Source: Phellopilus nigrolimitatus
Taxonomy: Eukaryota; Basidiomycota; Agaricomycetes; Hymenochaetales; Hymenochaetaceae
Assembly: GCA_021029095.1 (NCBI GenBank)
Contig: JAJOHG010000002.1
Span: forward strand, 2,170,001 to 2,234,000
DNA length: 64,000 nucleotides
Direction of reading: 5' to 3'
Shown: one piece after another, positions 52,788 through 64,000 of the stretch
Position numbering within the stretch: position 1 is the stretch's first letter
Layout of the letters: each line of letters begins with the position of its first letter
The notes under the pieces: model-generated
Database searches by the model: none
What the model was told of the DNA's origin: nothing
Seen by the model: the letters and a program-made list of their open reading frames with translations, nothing else
Program-made: the position numbers and the translations under genes

Positions 52788-53391
52788 TCTGGCTCATCTA
52801 GAAGACCATTAAGACGGGTATTCGCAAGAAGAAGGCTTGTCGTTGTCGACGGTGGTGGCCAAGCGCGTCGCGGTGGCACGCTGAACATCCAAAATAGGCA
52901 TGCGCAAGCAAACGTAAATAACGCGTCGAACCCAGCCAACCATAGTCGTATATGTATTTATTATGCGTGTCGCGACGTAGTTCTCCGGAGGTGCCGATTC
53001 TCATTGTTTAACTCTATTTAAAAGATATTTCCCGGATGGATTCTGATTTTCTACATCTTTTTCTACCGACCAAATAGGATCTTTAGCGCGACAAATTCAC
53101 ATCAAAACAATGAATTTTCGACGTATCATCAACTGCAGCATAGGATGTCAAATTCTCAGATATTTCTGTATTTCTCTAGATTTTCCTTGAGCGAGTTTTT
53201 GTGACCCTTGAGCAGGCAACGGCGAAATGATGCACACTTCCTTCTTAGGAAAGCATATACCAAAAGCGGGTGTTCGGTCGCCACAAAGTCGTGTGTTGGA
53301 CGCGAGGGCCAGGCTTTAGCAACTCTCCTGTCCCGACTTCTCCGCGCCGTCATCCACATCGTTCTCGTTCGCGAGCTCACCGGCGAGCACG
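52788..53391. promoter_or_regulatory. Divergent intergenic region EXO1-like/Num1-like
   Basis: 604 bp between start codons with no supported gene; presumably both promoters. Confidence 0.5.
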
Positions 53392-56300
53392 ATGGCCACC
53401 TTTTCAGATGGCCCCCATAATGAGCTCGGCGGTGGCGGCGGCGACGTCTTCAGCGACGGCGACGTGCTGTCGTCGGCGGGCACCATGCGGCAATATTTGC
53501 AGGATCTGCTGGACAGCAAAGAAAAACAGCTGCAGCACGCAGGCACGCTCGGGCAGCGGGTTCTCGCGCAGCAGATGGAACTCGAAGAACGCGTCCGACA
53601 GTTGCAGGAGATCGACGCCGAGAAGGTTGAAGATGACGACGTCAGCGCCGAGTTGCGTCTGCGCTACCGCGACCTCGCCAGCACTCTCAAGGCCTGGGAC
53701 GAGGAGAACATCCTCCTCTCCAGTGCTTTCGGAGATGGGGTCAGTTCTATGTTTCTTTCTGGCGCGAATTCTGCTAAGTAACGCGTCAACAGACAAACGG
53801 CCAACAGCCGTCACCCTCGCTGCCCCTACCCGACCTCCCTCAGGATCAACCCTCGCATGGCCCCTCGGCTCCCTCAGCTTCACAGTCGCGGCGCGCTAAA
53901 AACGCGGCGCACCGCGCGAACGATGTCGGTCAGTACAAGTAAAAATTGGCTTCCCAAGACGTGACTCACTTTGCCTAGCAGAATTCGCTTTTGAGATCGG
54001 AAGCAGCTTGTTAACCGAAGTGCGGAGACTGCAGAGTTTGCTTGGAGAACGCGACAAAGCAATCCAGGACATGAAGGGTGAGAAGGATGATCTCGAGAAA
54101 GGTGTCGAAAATCTTCAGACCGCATTGCGGACTCAGGAGCAGAGCGCCGGTGCGTACTTAATTCGCATTTCGAAAAATTTCACGACGTTCTTACACGTTC
54201 CCCAGACAAATTCAAAGAAGAGAACTGGAACCTCGAAGTCTCCCTTCAGGAGATGCGCGTTCAGCTTTCCGACGCCCAGGCCGCGGCACAGCGCGGCGAG
54301 GCAGAGACGAAACGGCTCACAAGGGTTCTCGCCGGGTCGCGCGAGTCAAACGACTCGTACAAGAATGAGGTCGAGCGGCTCAAGTCCTCGATAGAGGAGA
54401 CCAAGATCAAGCACGAGACCGATGTCGCACACCATCGCAAGCACGCCGCCGCCCTCGCGCGTGACAAATCCGACCTCCAGCAGTCTGTCGATACGTACAA
54501 GGTTGAGCTCGCGCGAGCGAGTCGCCGCCTGCCGCGCTTTGGGTCTCCCTTCACGCCTGGTTCCCACACGGACGCGCAAACGCCGCGCATGCCGGAGGAT
54601 GAGGATGATCCCTTTGGACCGGGCACAACGGGCATGTCGACAAACCGCCGCCGCCTCGACACATCCGGACTCTTTCCCCCTGACGCGTTCGGTCCAGAAT
54701 CCGTAGACAACACACCCGACCCGTCGCCCTCGCGCCCGTTCCTCGCTCCGAGCCACCCAACGAACGAGATCGAGGCGCTCCAGCAGAAGCTCGCGCACGC
54801 GCAGAGGCATATCTCCACGCTCAAGGGCACGCTCAATCGCGAGAAGGAGCTACGCATGGAGTACAGGCGCAAGATGCTTGAGGCTGGCGTCACGGAACGG
54901 CTGGATCTGGATGAGGATGAGGATGGTGAGGACAGGGAAGAAGAGGATGGAGAAGTAAACGAGGCAGCGCAGACGAGACCACGTACACGGGCCATGCCGT
55001 TCAGAGGAAGAGGATATGGCCGACCAGGGAGATCTGGCAGCCGCCTTACGCTGACGCAAAAGCTCAGAATGTCTGCGAACAGCCCATCTTCTGATGTCGA
55101 CGACGAGGAAACCAGTACACCAGACACCACGAACCTTGACGAATCCGACGTATACCCATCAACATACATCCCGGAGACGGAGACGTCTGTTACCGACTCG
55201 CAGAATGAGACCTTTCAATCTGCTTCTCCGGGCTCTCCGGCGCCGCCATCGAATCGCGCGAGCGTCGTGAGCGTGGATGGCATGGACCCCGAATTCGCAA
55301 ACGTGTTGCGCAGGAACTCGTCTGTGTCTCTCAGGCGCGGCGCGAACCCCATCATCCGCTCGGGTGGGCGCGGCGGGCGCGGCGGTCTAGTCGGCAGACG
55401 GCGGGGTGGCACTGCGTACCAGGAGCCGCGGCCGTCATCATTAGTTGGCGCCCCTGAGGCACTCGCGGCAGAGCTCGGCTTGCGTATGAGCGTTGGGATG
55501 GACAGCGTCAGGGAAGATGTCCCCGAGGAGAAGGAGGAGCGGGAGATGAAGGAGTTTGCGTGCCAGACAGACTATAAGGAGCCGTCTGCTCCTGTTCCTG
55601 CTGCTCTTGTTCCCATCCCGGAGTCAGAGGTAGCTATCAAGCCCGAGACTACTGAGATTAGTATTCAGGTCGACCCCGAACCCCCTGCTCGAATCCCGGA
55701 GCCGGATATGGTTGTCAAGCCCGAGACCGCTGAAGTCAGTATTCAAGTCGACCCGGAACCTGAACCCGAACGCGAGCCTGAGCCCGTTGTTGAATTACCT
55801 GCAGTTATCAAGGTGGACTCATTTATGCAAACTGACGAGGCGTCTCGCACGGAGATCTTACCAGAGCCTGAACCTGAACCTGAGCCAGTAGTCAAAGTGC
55901 CCGTGGCGGTCAAGGTCAACTCGTCGATGCAGACTGACGATACTCCTCGCGCGGACATTTCAATCTCAACAGATCCGCAGGTCTTTCCTGTCTTGGTTGA
56001 TAGCAGCACGCTCACGGAGCAATCTGTACCCGCGCAGTCTGCTGAGATGGAGATCCAGACCGATGCAGAGCCGGAAGCCATTCCTGAAACTATCACGTTA
56101 CCGCAGAAACCACAGCGCAACGAGGCCGACATGCAGACGCAGACGCAGACGCCGCAGCGCAGCGAGGCCGAAACACAAACGCAGACTTTGTCACGCGCGG
56201 AGTACTCCACCAACGCGCCCGTTCTCCCCGCGGTCCTCCCCGGACAACGGATCCGATACCTCAGCAGCGCGTCAACCGCCACGACTGTGCCGCGTCCATC

Positions 56301-58842
56301 ATTATTCCAAATAGCGCAAGCAGAGGAGGACGATGATATGAACACGCGGACTGAACTCGCATACCTCACCGGGGGTGAGCCCGAGACGGAGACGGACGCA
56401 GATGACTACCGGGACGCGCGGAGCGTCGCACAGACGCCGTCTGCGTCTGAGTCGTTAGACGACTTTCACTCGATCTCGACCATGACGGACAACGAATTTT
56501 CGGATGACGACGAGGATGAAGATGAGGATGACACAGAGAGTATCAAGGTATCGGTGCTCGATATAGGTGGTCAGGTCTCGCGTGGGTCTTTGTTCCAACC
56601 CGTTGAGGAGGAAGTCCCTTCAAAGACTTTAGTCACGTACGAGTCTCAGGGCGTCGGAACGGATGCTCCCGTTGAAGAGCCTGAGCGCGAGCTGGCGGAG
56701 ATATCGATCCAGACAGACGAATGGCGGCCTGAGCCGCTCGCCATGCCCAAGCCTCAGGTTCCTCCAGGATTCGGTCTCTACCGTGTTGGACCGAACTCAC
56801 AGCAGTTCCAGTTCATCTCTCCTACTCCACCCGCCCCACCAACGTCCACGTCTATCCCCATCGCACCTTCTCATTCTCTTGCGACCCCGCCCACGCAAAA
56901 TCTTCGTGACTCGACTTCCACCGTCATCGCCCGCCCGCTCCGCTTCTCCTCCCCATCCCTTCCTGTCGACGTCGAGAGACGGAAGTCTGATGAGTCAGTA
57001 TCGTTGAACACTCCCGAGGCTGCTGGTCCTCGCCAACATACTCAGTCCCTGGGTATGTCACCTACCATCGACAGAACGCGTCCGCCGACGATGATGCTTC
57101 CTCCACCGCCCAAGATGCCTCCACCGCCGAACAGCATGCCGCCTCCATCGTTCATTCCGGAGAAACGCAGAGCTCCCTCTGCACTATCGTCTCATCGCGA
57201 GATGCCTCCTCCAAGACCGTCATCTCCTCCACCCCCAGAGCTCATTCAGCGAGCAACTACACCAACGTTCGGAGCAGTGCTTACCGTTCCCGGCAGGGGT
57301 ATTCCTCCGCGCCAGCACGGCTCAAGCCTCCCGCCAATGTCCGTCCTGCGTCAGCCGGCGTCGACGAACAGTTTCAGGTCCGCCGCGAACGCAGGAACTC
57401 ACGCGCAGGTGTCGAGTGGCAGCGGCAGCGGGCTCTTCATGGACAGCCGGGACCGACGGCTGCACTCAGCGACATCGCTTCTCTCCGACCAAGAAGACGT
57501 ACTTTCGCGGCGCTCCTCGGTCTCATCTGACTTCCACACACGCGGCGCATTGTCGGAGCCCGAGCATGCTGGGAATACGACGCTCAACGCACCTACGACA
57601 CCGACGAGAGTCCCTGGGAACATGCCGGGAAGCTCGACGGATCCCACGATCATCCATGCGATTACGCAAACCATGATTGGCGAGTTTTTGTACAAGTACA
57701 CGCGCCGGACGATTGGAAAGGGCCATGGAGAGCGAAGGCACAAGCGCTTCTTTTGGGTACATCCGTACACTAAGACGCTTTATTGGAGCTCGGGTGACCC
57801 TGGCTCGACGAATGTCACGGAACAGAGTGCAAAGAGCGGTACGTGAATGGGTTTTCTGTTACTCGTTATCTATTGACTTAGAATTCATCTGTAGCGTATA
57901 TCGATTCTGTTCGGGCTGTTTTGGATCCCAACCCCATGCCGCCTGGGCTGTACCAGTACAGTGTCGTTATTTCCACGCCGCAGAGGGAGATGAAATTCAC
58001 CGCCCCGACAAAGGAGAGGCACGAAATATGGCTGAACGTAGGCTACTGATACTTTTCCGTACCCGCCCCAGAACTAACTCATTACCATAAAGGCTCTTCA
58101 ATATCTTCTCGCTCGCCCAACCCCTGCTGTCCAATCTCCTGGGACATCGCAGGTTAATGGCCCACCCGTGACACCCGTGCGCAATACGAGTGGCTACAAC
58201 AACATTCACGGGCAGGGCGGTGTTACTTCTCCAATGTCGCAACGCACCGGCCGTAGTGAAAAGTCTGGAATGTCCGGCGAGTCGCCATGGAATGTCACCC
58301 CGCGCGGCGGGCGGCGCAGCCGCTCGCGTATCTCCGTGGGTGGCTCGGTCGGTAAGCGCTCAGGCACACCTGCTGCTGAATACCTGCGCTGGACAGACGG
58401 ACCCGGGAGCCCCGGCGCGCACAGCCTGCACGGGTTCGAGCAATTCGGGAATGGCAGAGATTTCGACGATGACGACCTGGACTTTGAGATACACGACGCG
58501 ACCTTGAGCGACCAGGAGGGCTTCGAAGGCCTTGAAAATGTGCGCGCATGCTGTGATGGGCGGCATACTGTCGGGCGCTCGGGAATGCTCGAGCATCACC
58601 ACCACGACCACAACCACACGCTTCCGAATCATCACCACGCGCATGTGCACCGGCCGATTCCTCAGTTTCTCAGAGGCAACGACCCCATGCCGGAGCATCT
58701 CCAGCCATCCCGCCCGGTCTCTCCTGCGTTCTCTTTTCGCTCGCGTGCGAGCAGTCGAAAAAGTGGTGAAGGCGGAGGGAACCTCTTCTCTCGCTTCGGA
58801 ACGCGCAGATCAAAGAACGCGCCAACAGCGACTGAAGGGTGA
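53392..58842 (+). CDS. Num1/ApsA-like cortical anchor protein with PH domain
   Basis: Num1 (yeast), Mcp5 (fission yeast) and ApsA (Aspergillus) anchor dynein and mitochondria to the cell cortex. Start at 53392. N-terminal coiled coil: MRQYLQDLLDSKEKQLQHAG, then after introns SLLTEVRRLQSLLGERDKAI and further heptads to about 54530. A long, acidic, Pro-rich, probably disordered middle holds nine QTD/QVD-type motifs (55561-56718). A proline-rich stretch lies at 57090-57240. The C-terminal PH domain begins TIIHAITQTMIGEFLYKYTR (about 57645), with RRHKRFFWVHPYTKTLYW, and after an intron VVISTPQREMKFTAPTKERH. After another intron a Ser/Arg-rich tail with a His cluster (58591-58650) ends at 58842. 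About 1,700 aa, large as usual. Intact. Confidence 0.88.
55561..56718 (+). other. Array of nine QTD/QVD motifs in the Num1-like protein
   Basis: In-frame motifs: CQTD (55561), SIQVD (55660), SIQVD (55738), MQTD (55825), MQTD (55927), IQTD (56053), MQTQTQT (56131), TQTQT (56173), IQTD (56707). They sit in acidic linkers 20-45 residues apart, except for the last gap, which is long. They resemble dynein light chain LC8 recognition motifs (TQT and GIQVD types). Confidence 0.75.
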
Positions 58843-59515
58843 CCTAACCGATGAGGCGAAGAATCAACTAGGGCATACCATCAAGTTGAAAGCAGTTCGC
58901 TGAATATCAGCCAGTCGCTGAGCATACGTCATAATCGCTGAGTCAGATTATTTTTCTCTTTTCTCTTTAGAATACCACGCTACCCCCTCTTAGTTATCAT
59001 TTTCTCTCTTTAGTTTTGTTCCGGTTTCGTTTCGTTTATGCTTGCTTGCTCCGTCTTTCGTTCTTTTTGTTATGGCTAATCCCGCGGTCCTTGTTTCTTT
59101 TCATCTCTTGAGGAAGATTTACACCTAGTACTTCCTAATCTCCTATCGCTCGTTCAAACTGTTGCCCTCGTATGATGTATCTGCCAAACTGCACACCTCT
59201 TGTGAAATTATCACTTTCCTTGAGATAAAACTTATACTTTACGACAATGATCAATGAATTACAAGCTGTTCGTTTCACACTGAAATCGGTAAGTTTGGGA
59301 CTGTCTCGGCGATCTGTGACTGTGCCTCCAGATCCTGCAGAGTTACTTATCATGTTTCTGTTCGCAGTCGCCCTACATTTTGATATATAATTACATGTAC
59401 AGCAAACTTGGGTATGAGAAGTTCGTGTAAGCTCACGTGATGAGCCATGACGTATTGACCAAGCCTAATGCAAAGTGACCGACAGCAGGCGTTTACTTGT
59501 TCACTGTCTGCAGCG
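58843..59515. other. 3' UTR of the Num1-like gene and promoter of the M28 protease
   Basis: T-rich sequence with no supported gene; the two flanking genes run in the same direction. Confidence 0.5.
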
Positions 59516-62406
59516 ATGAGCTCGAGCATACGCGACCGCGCGGCGTCCGTGCTCGCTTTCAAGAAGCTGCCTGTTACGATCGTAGTCGTCTTCATCTACG
59601 CTGCAATTTACATTTCCCTCTCCATAACCGATAACCTGCCGTCGTTTCCTACGCCGGCCGGCCAGCACGGTCTCAACCTCGACGATGCGTATGCCGACCT
59701 CCACAAGGTTCTCGTCCTCGAAAATGCTCGAGCTTCTACTGCCTACTAATGCCTATTCGAAGATTGCGGGTCTTCCGCATCCTTACAACTCTCACCAGAA
59801 CGATGTCGTGCGCAAGTTTATCCTCGCCCGCGTGCAGTCCATCGCCGCCGTGTCGCCATTTGTTGAGGTTGACGACGACCGCATCAGCAATGTGACCTTC
59901 GGTATGGCTGGCTCAGGTGTTGCGGCGTATTTCGAGGGATCGAACGTGCTCATCAAGGTGGACGGCACTCAACCGGACCTCAACGCGTTGCTCTTCTCAG
60001 CTCACTTCGACTCAGTATCGACCGCCCCGGGCGCCACGGACGACGGCATGGGTGTGGCTACATTGATCTCACTTGTCGACTACTTCTCAAATAATCAGCC
60101 GAAGCGCACACTGGTTTTTAACATTAACAATGGCGAAGAGGATGGGCTGTATGGTGCACATGCGTGAGTAGAGCATTTTGGATTGGACACCTTGCTGACT
60201 TGCTACATCAGCTTCCTCGAACATCCGTGGTTCAACCTCACCGGGAATTTCATTAATGTCGAGGGTGCAGGAGCCGGCGGGTAAGTGACAACTAATGCGG
60301 GTCTGCGAGGAATTGTATTAATAACGCGTTGCAGGCGCCCGCTTCTCCTGCGTGCAACGGCGACGCACCACGCTCGTGCTTGGAGTGCCGTCGCGCACCC
60401 GCATGGGCTCGTGGCAAGCGCAGACGCATTTGCGCGTGGAGTCGTCAAGAGCGCCACGGACTATTCGGTATACACCGCCGCGGCGCGTGGCGGGATCGAC
60501 TTCTCGTTCTATCGCCAGCGCAGCAAGTATCACACGAAGGAGGACACAATTCCTTCGCTCGGTGGCAAGGCTGCGCTGTGGAACATGATGGAGTCGACCT
60601 TCCTTGCAGGCCTTGCTCTCATAGAAGAAGACGACAAGACCGCCGGAGAGGAAAGCACGCCGGTGTATTTTGATTGTGGGCACTCTTTTCGAAACAGCGA
60701 TGTTCGTCCTGCTGATGCTGGATCATATAGTGTTTGGAGAGGCCTTTGCTGTGTTGTCACTCAAAACGTTCTACATCATCAACATTGTCCTGCTTGTCGT
60801 CGGCCCAATTTTAGTTGCTGTACTAGTCTTCGTTGCACAGAGGAAGAACAAACTATACTGGTCCGCTAAAGGATGGGGCCGTACTCCGACTGCGCTAGTA
60901 ATTGGAGGTGGGTTAACTGTCGGTCTCGGGATACTGTACAGATTTGTCAACCCTTTCGTAAGTCGACAGTGGGATGTAATGCAGCTGCACCTGACTAACA
61001 CCCTACGTAGATTATCTACTCCTCCGCCACTGCTGTGCTCATCTCCACGCTCACGCTGAGTCTTCTCTCATTCTACGCTGTCCTCGCGCTCTTCGCATTC
61101 TTCCTTCCCGTCCCGCAGCAGCGTTCGACAGTCCTTCTAGAATCCTACATCTTCTGGTGGATCCTGCTCGTCATCGACACCGTGGCTATCGGTCGTTCGC
61201 AGATTGGAGGGCTCTACTTCGTGACGTTTTTCTACGCCGGGACACTCGTGGCGCTTCTGCTTGGATTGCTCGAACACTTCGAACTTCCATCAGCACGGCG
61301 AGGGAGCCGTAATGGCAACGCCGCTGTCATTGACAACGAGTATCGCAGTGAAGGAGACGATACGGCACATGAAGTGTCTTCAGAAAGGACGCCGCTGCTC
61401 GCGCAGAACGGCCGCGGAATTAAAAAAAGTGAGATTGATGAAGACAATGAGATCGGGTTATGGTTTATCCAATTCCTACTCGCGGTACCGTTCCCTGTCA
61501 TCCTGATTACACAGGTTGGGTTACTGCTGGTCAACGCGCTCAGCCAGACACTCGCCGACGGCAGCTCAGTGACAACAGGTAAGGTTTATGTCATTTTCTT
61601 GATAATACGAGGCTTATACTCTTGTTTTATTAGTGTACATAGCAGTGTCTTTTGTCTCGATTATCAGTTTCGTCCCTCTTCTACCATTCATCCATAAACT
61701 GCACCGTTTTATTCCGTACACGCTTGTTCTCGTTCTCGTCGTCACAACCACCTACAACGTCTTCTCGTTTCCTTTCTCCGAAAACTCACCGCTCAAGGTC
61801 TTCTTTCAAGAAACCATCAACCTTGACTCCGATGCGAATTTTGTACAGCTCTCCGGTGTAAATCCCTGGCTCGAGAACTCTATCGTCTCTGAGCTGCCAT
61901 CGGCGTGGGACAACAATCGCAACTGCTCGACCACCGACCCCCTCCGTGCGAACATTCCGTCGTGTACGTGGCCAGGGCTTCCTCCTCACGTCGCCGCAGG
62001 ACAGCCCTCATCCTGGCTGCGCGTGAACGCGACGCAGACCGCCCCGGGTGCAGGTCTGCTCTCGATCGCGGGTGTGGGCTCGCGCAGCTGTCGTGTGTAC
62101 TTTGACACTCCCGCAGGGCTGGCACGCGTGCGCGGCTCCGGTGGACGCGTGCAGGCGCCGTTCCCACTCGCAAAATCCGGTGTTGATGAGCTGCGCCTGT
62201 GGAGTCGTACGTGGGAACGCACGTTCGAGGTGAGCGTCGCATGGGAGGGCGGCGCTCCGATGAGTGGACGCGTCGCGTGCGAGTGGGCGGAGCAGACGGG
62301 TATCCCTGCGCTTGAGGAGGTCGTGAGCTTCCTCCCGAAGTGGGCGCGCGTGACGAAGAGGACTGACGGGCTACTAGAGGTGTCTAAGTCCTTCACTTTG
62401 AATTGA
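59516..62406 (+). CDS. Vacuolar membrane M28 metalloprotease (PFF1-like)
   Basis: Zn-dependent aminopeptidase-type domain facing the vacuole lumen on a multi-spanning membrane protein. Start at 59516 (MSSSIRDRAASVLAFKKLPV), first membrane span VTIVVVFIYAAIYISLSI. Then, after an intron, IAGLPHPYNSHQNDVVRKFI. M28 ligands: LLFSAHFDSVSTAPGATDDG (His, Asp), NNGEEDGLYGAHA (catalytic Glu and ligand Glu), and a distal YHTKEDT His. An intron of 53 nt joins VYFDLFGEAFAVLSLKTF. Several membrane spans follow (IINIVLLVVGPILVAVLVFV, LISTLTLSLLSFYAVLALFA, FIQFLLAVPFPVILITQVGL, IAVSFVSIISFVPLLPF), and a lumenal C-terminal domain ends at 62406. Intact. Confidence 0.92.
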
Positions 62407-62692
62407 TCCCGGGTTTTGTCGTTGTCGGAGGAACTGTTTGTAATACAGACACGTGTACGAGATGGACTCGTCGTCCTTGTTTCTTTTCTCTGTGCTTCTT
62501 ACTTTCTCTGGACATCTGCTTGCAATCTCAAATACTTACTACATAATCAATCCATGCGTCCTCAATGTTTTCTCTCGTTCATTGTGTAGCATAGCACATC
62601 CAGGATTGGTTAAAAGGGAGTTAATATTTTCACGTATATAACAACAAGTCCCCTGAAAAATAAACATAGTATAGAAAACGTACAAGAATAAA
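62407..62692. other. Convergent 3' region
   Basis: Between the stops of the M28 protease (+) and the F-box protein (-); no gene seen. Confidence 0.5.
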
Positions 62693-64000
62693 TCAGTCAG
62701 AATCGTCGCCTGGAGACGTTATGATTGTCTCGACGTGGACAGTTCCCTCAAAATACTGCTCAATAGCATCGCAGTGCTCCTGCAGCACGCCATTACAATC
62801 AAATATGAAGAGTTCCTTCAAAGTCTCTGTGTTCGAGTTCCGCAATGATTGGACCAAGCAGTCTCCCGAGACGTCCTGGGCGGACGCGAGCCCAAAGACG
62901 TGTAGCCTCGCAAAAACGCTTTCATTGTCGGAATGCAGGCCAAGGCGGGCGATAAAGTCGTCGTCAACTACACAGTTCTCGAGCCACAGGCTCTCGAGTT
63001 GGGCACACATCGCGAGACACCCGCCTAGCGCCGAAACTGTCGCGTCGAAGTGCTGGAACGCGAGGCTCCGCAGTGGAGGGTTCGACTGCCGGAGGAACTG
63101 CCAGAAGTGGACCCACGGGCCGCCCGCGGGCAGGTCACCAGAAATCTCCATGTGTTCGAGCTGCGGCGCGAGCAGCAGGTCGAAGAATGCCCCGCAGTCT
63201 ACAGGGAACACCCAGGAAAGGTTCAGTGTCTTCAGATTCGCAGCGACCACCATTTCCTGCGGCGGTGCATCGCCGTGGTTGATGTATGCAGATACGCGTT
63301 GCAGTTGCGGAAACTCGGAGAAGATTAGGAGCAGCTCTGTGGTCGACAGACAAGAGGCGCCGTGAGTGTCGAGCAACTCGAGTTTGGTCAAGGATGTATT
63401 GAGTGGTTCGTGATACCCCAAACTGAACTCGCTAACAGAACGCCGAACACCAGAGACCGTCAAGAGCACACCAAATGCATCTTGCGGGCTCGGAGGGCTT
63501 TCCCGACCGTAATACCAGAGATATCGCTCCTCTAGAATCGGTAGCGTGCCAGAGCTTCCTGCTCTTACATGAGTTTCAAAGTAAGCCTTGTCCAACTCTT
63601 TATACAAGCCCTTCCTGAGGAGCGCTGCAGTCCTCGTGATCACCCGAAAGAAGTTCAACGAGTCTTCTGGATAGATAACGAACAGCCCACGTTCCTCTTT
63701 GAAAGAGATGTCGATTTTGAGGGGCCTTGATTTGCAGCGAGGAACCCAGAGTTTTAGAAGTTCGAGAGAGGAATTGATGTCCGCTCGTCGAACCACAACG
63801 TGCAAGAGCGTCCACAGCCGCGGAGTTGAGGTTGCTATGCGCCGCCAGAGTCGTGAAACATGTGTGAGATACAATGGGGTAAGAGTAGAACTTTCGAAGG
63901 TGGTGTTCGCGACATGTTCGACGTCGCACACCCTGCAGAATATTTCGGTGATTATTTCGTGAGGTAGTTTATTGAAGTGGGAGTCCGGTTGCCATGTTAT
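62693..64000 (-). CDS. F-box protein with LRR-like C-terminus (5' end beyond window)
   Basis: Open on the minus strand from the right edge to a stop at 62693. The first visible residues include an F-box core, FNKLPHEIITEIFCRVCDVE, then SRLWRRIATSTPRLW, the usual arrangement in the large agaricomycete F-box families that recruit substrates to SCF ubiquitin ligases. Downstream, leucine-rich stretches (LKTLNLSWVFPV, LEHMEISGDLP, LRSLAFQHFDAT, LESLWLENCVVDD, LKELFIFDCNG) suggest irregular LRRs. The start codon lies outside the window, or the protein begins just beyond it. No intron was needed. Confidence 0.85.
   Translation of the reverse strand: MTWQPDSHFNKLPHEIITEIFCRVCDVEHVANTTFESSTLTPLYLTHVSRLWRRIATSTPRLWTLLHVVVRRADINSSLELLKLWVPRCKSRPLKIDISFKEERGLFVIYPEDSLNFFRVITRTAALLRKGLYKELDKAYFETHVRAGSSGTLPILEERYLWYYGRESPPSPQDAFGVLLTVSGVRRSVSEFSLGYHEPLNTSLTKLELLDTHGASCLSTTELLLIFSEFPQLQRVSAYINHGDAPPQEMVVAANLKTLNLSWVFPVDCGAFFDLLLAPQLEHMEISGDLPAGGPWVHFWQFLRQSNPPLRSLAFQHFDATVSALGGCLAMCAQLESLWLENCVVDDDFIARLGLHSDNESVFARLHVFGLASAQDVSGDCLVQSLRNSNTETLKELFIFDCNGVLQEHCDAIEQYFEGTVHVETIITSPGDDSD

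Noticed and set aside
54261..55169. 302-codon minus-strand frame inside the Num1-like gene
   Set aside because: Ser-rich antisense shadow of the acidic, low-complexity sense frame, with no splice or domain support.
60655..60725. Apparent frameshift in the M28 protease after VYFD
   Set aside because: A 53-nt GT...AG intron restores VYFDLFGEAFAVLSLKTF, so the gene is intact.

Overview
The window looks like a contig from a filamentous basidiomycete, most likely a wood- or litter-decaying agaricomycete. The reasons are many short introns (about 45-70 bp, GTRNGT...YAG), GC-rich coding exons, two multi-intron cytochrome P450 genes, several oxidoreductases, an ApsA/Num1-type cortical protein, and degenerate Ty1/Copia and cut-and-paste elements. 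Species assignment is inference. Gene models were built by eye from splice signals and family motifs, so exon edges may be off by a few bases.

Layout. 1-3.9 kb: no supportable gene. 3.9-6.2 kb: complete P450 (+). 6.8-8.1 kb: aldo/keto reductase (-) with an apparent one-base frameshift. 8.6-34.1 kb: an accessory block made of serial duplications of a small module: a Fe-ADH/maleylacetate reductase-like gene (MAR, +), a sulfite-oxidase-like gene (-), AT-rich unknown repeat DNA, and a flavin-reductase-like gene (FR, -). Only one FR copy (15.5-16.8 kb) looks intact; every MAR and sulfite-oxidase copy is broken or partial. Intron 1 of one MAR copy holds a nest of three mobile elements (17.16-28.37 kb): a small LTR element coding only for Gag, a 5.05 kb Copia element inside its gag gene, and a 4.5 kb terminal-inverted-repeat element inside its right LTR. 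The last one carries pieces of a BAR-domain gene and of ribosomal protein S26.

34.6-42.1 kb is conserved-looking: glutathione transferase (-), ferrochelatase (+, with an 8-nt microexon), FAD monooxygenase (-) and Old Yellow Enzyme (+), the last two divergent. 42.7-44.3 kb holds a fourth, scrambled and inverted MAR/FR pair, followed by a TA-flanked MITE. 46.0-48.3 kb is a second P450, followed by a decayed alpha/beta hydrolase. 50.1-64.0 kb is housekeeping: an EXO1-like nuclease (-), a Num1/ApsA-like PH protein (+), a vacuolar M28 membrane protease (+) and an F-box protein (-) running off the right edge.

How it fits together. P450s, AKR, FAD monooxygenase, OYE, flavin reductase, MAR and GST are the kind of enzymes fungi use on aromatic or xenobiotic compounds, so the left two thirds reads as a catabolic/detoxification neighbourhood that was amplified, then colonised by transposons and largely pseudogenised. 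The most notable items are the Gag-only LTR element with identical LTRs, the gene-fragment-carrying TIR element, and an array of nine QTD/QVD-type motifs (candidate dynein light chain LC8 sites) in the Num1-like protein.
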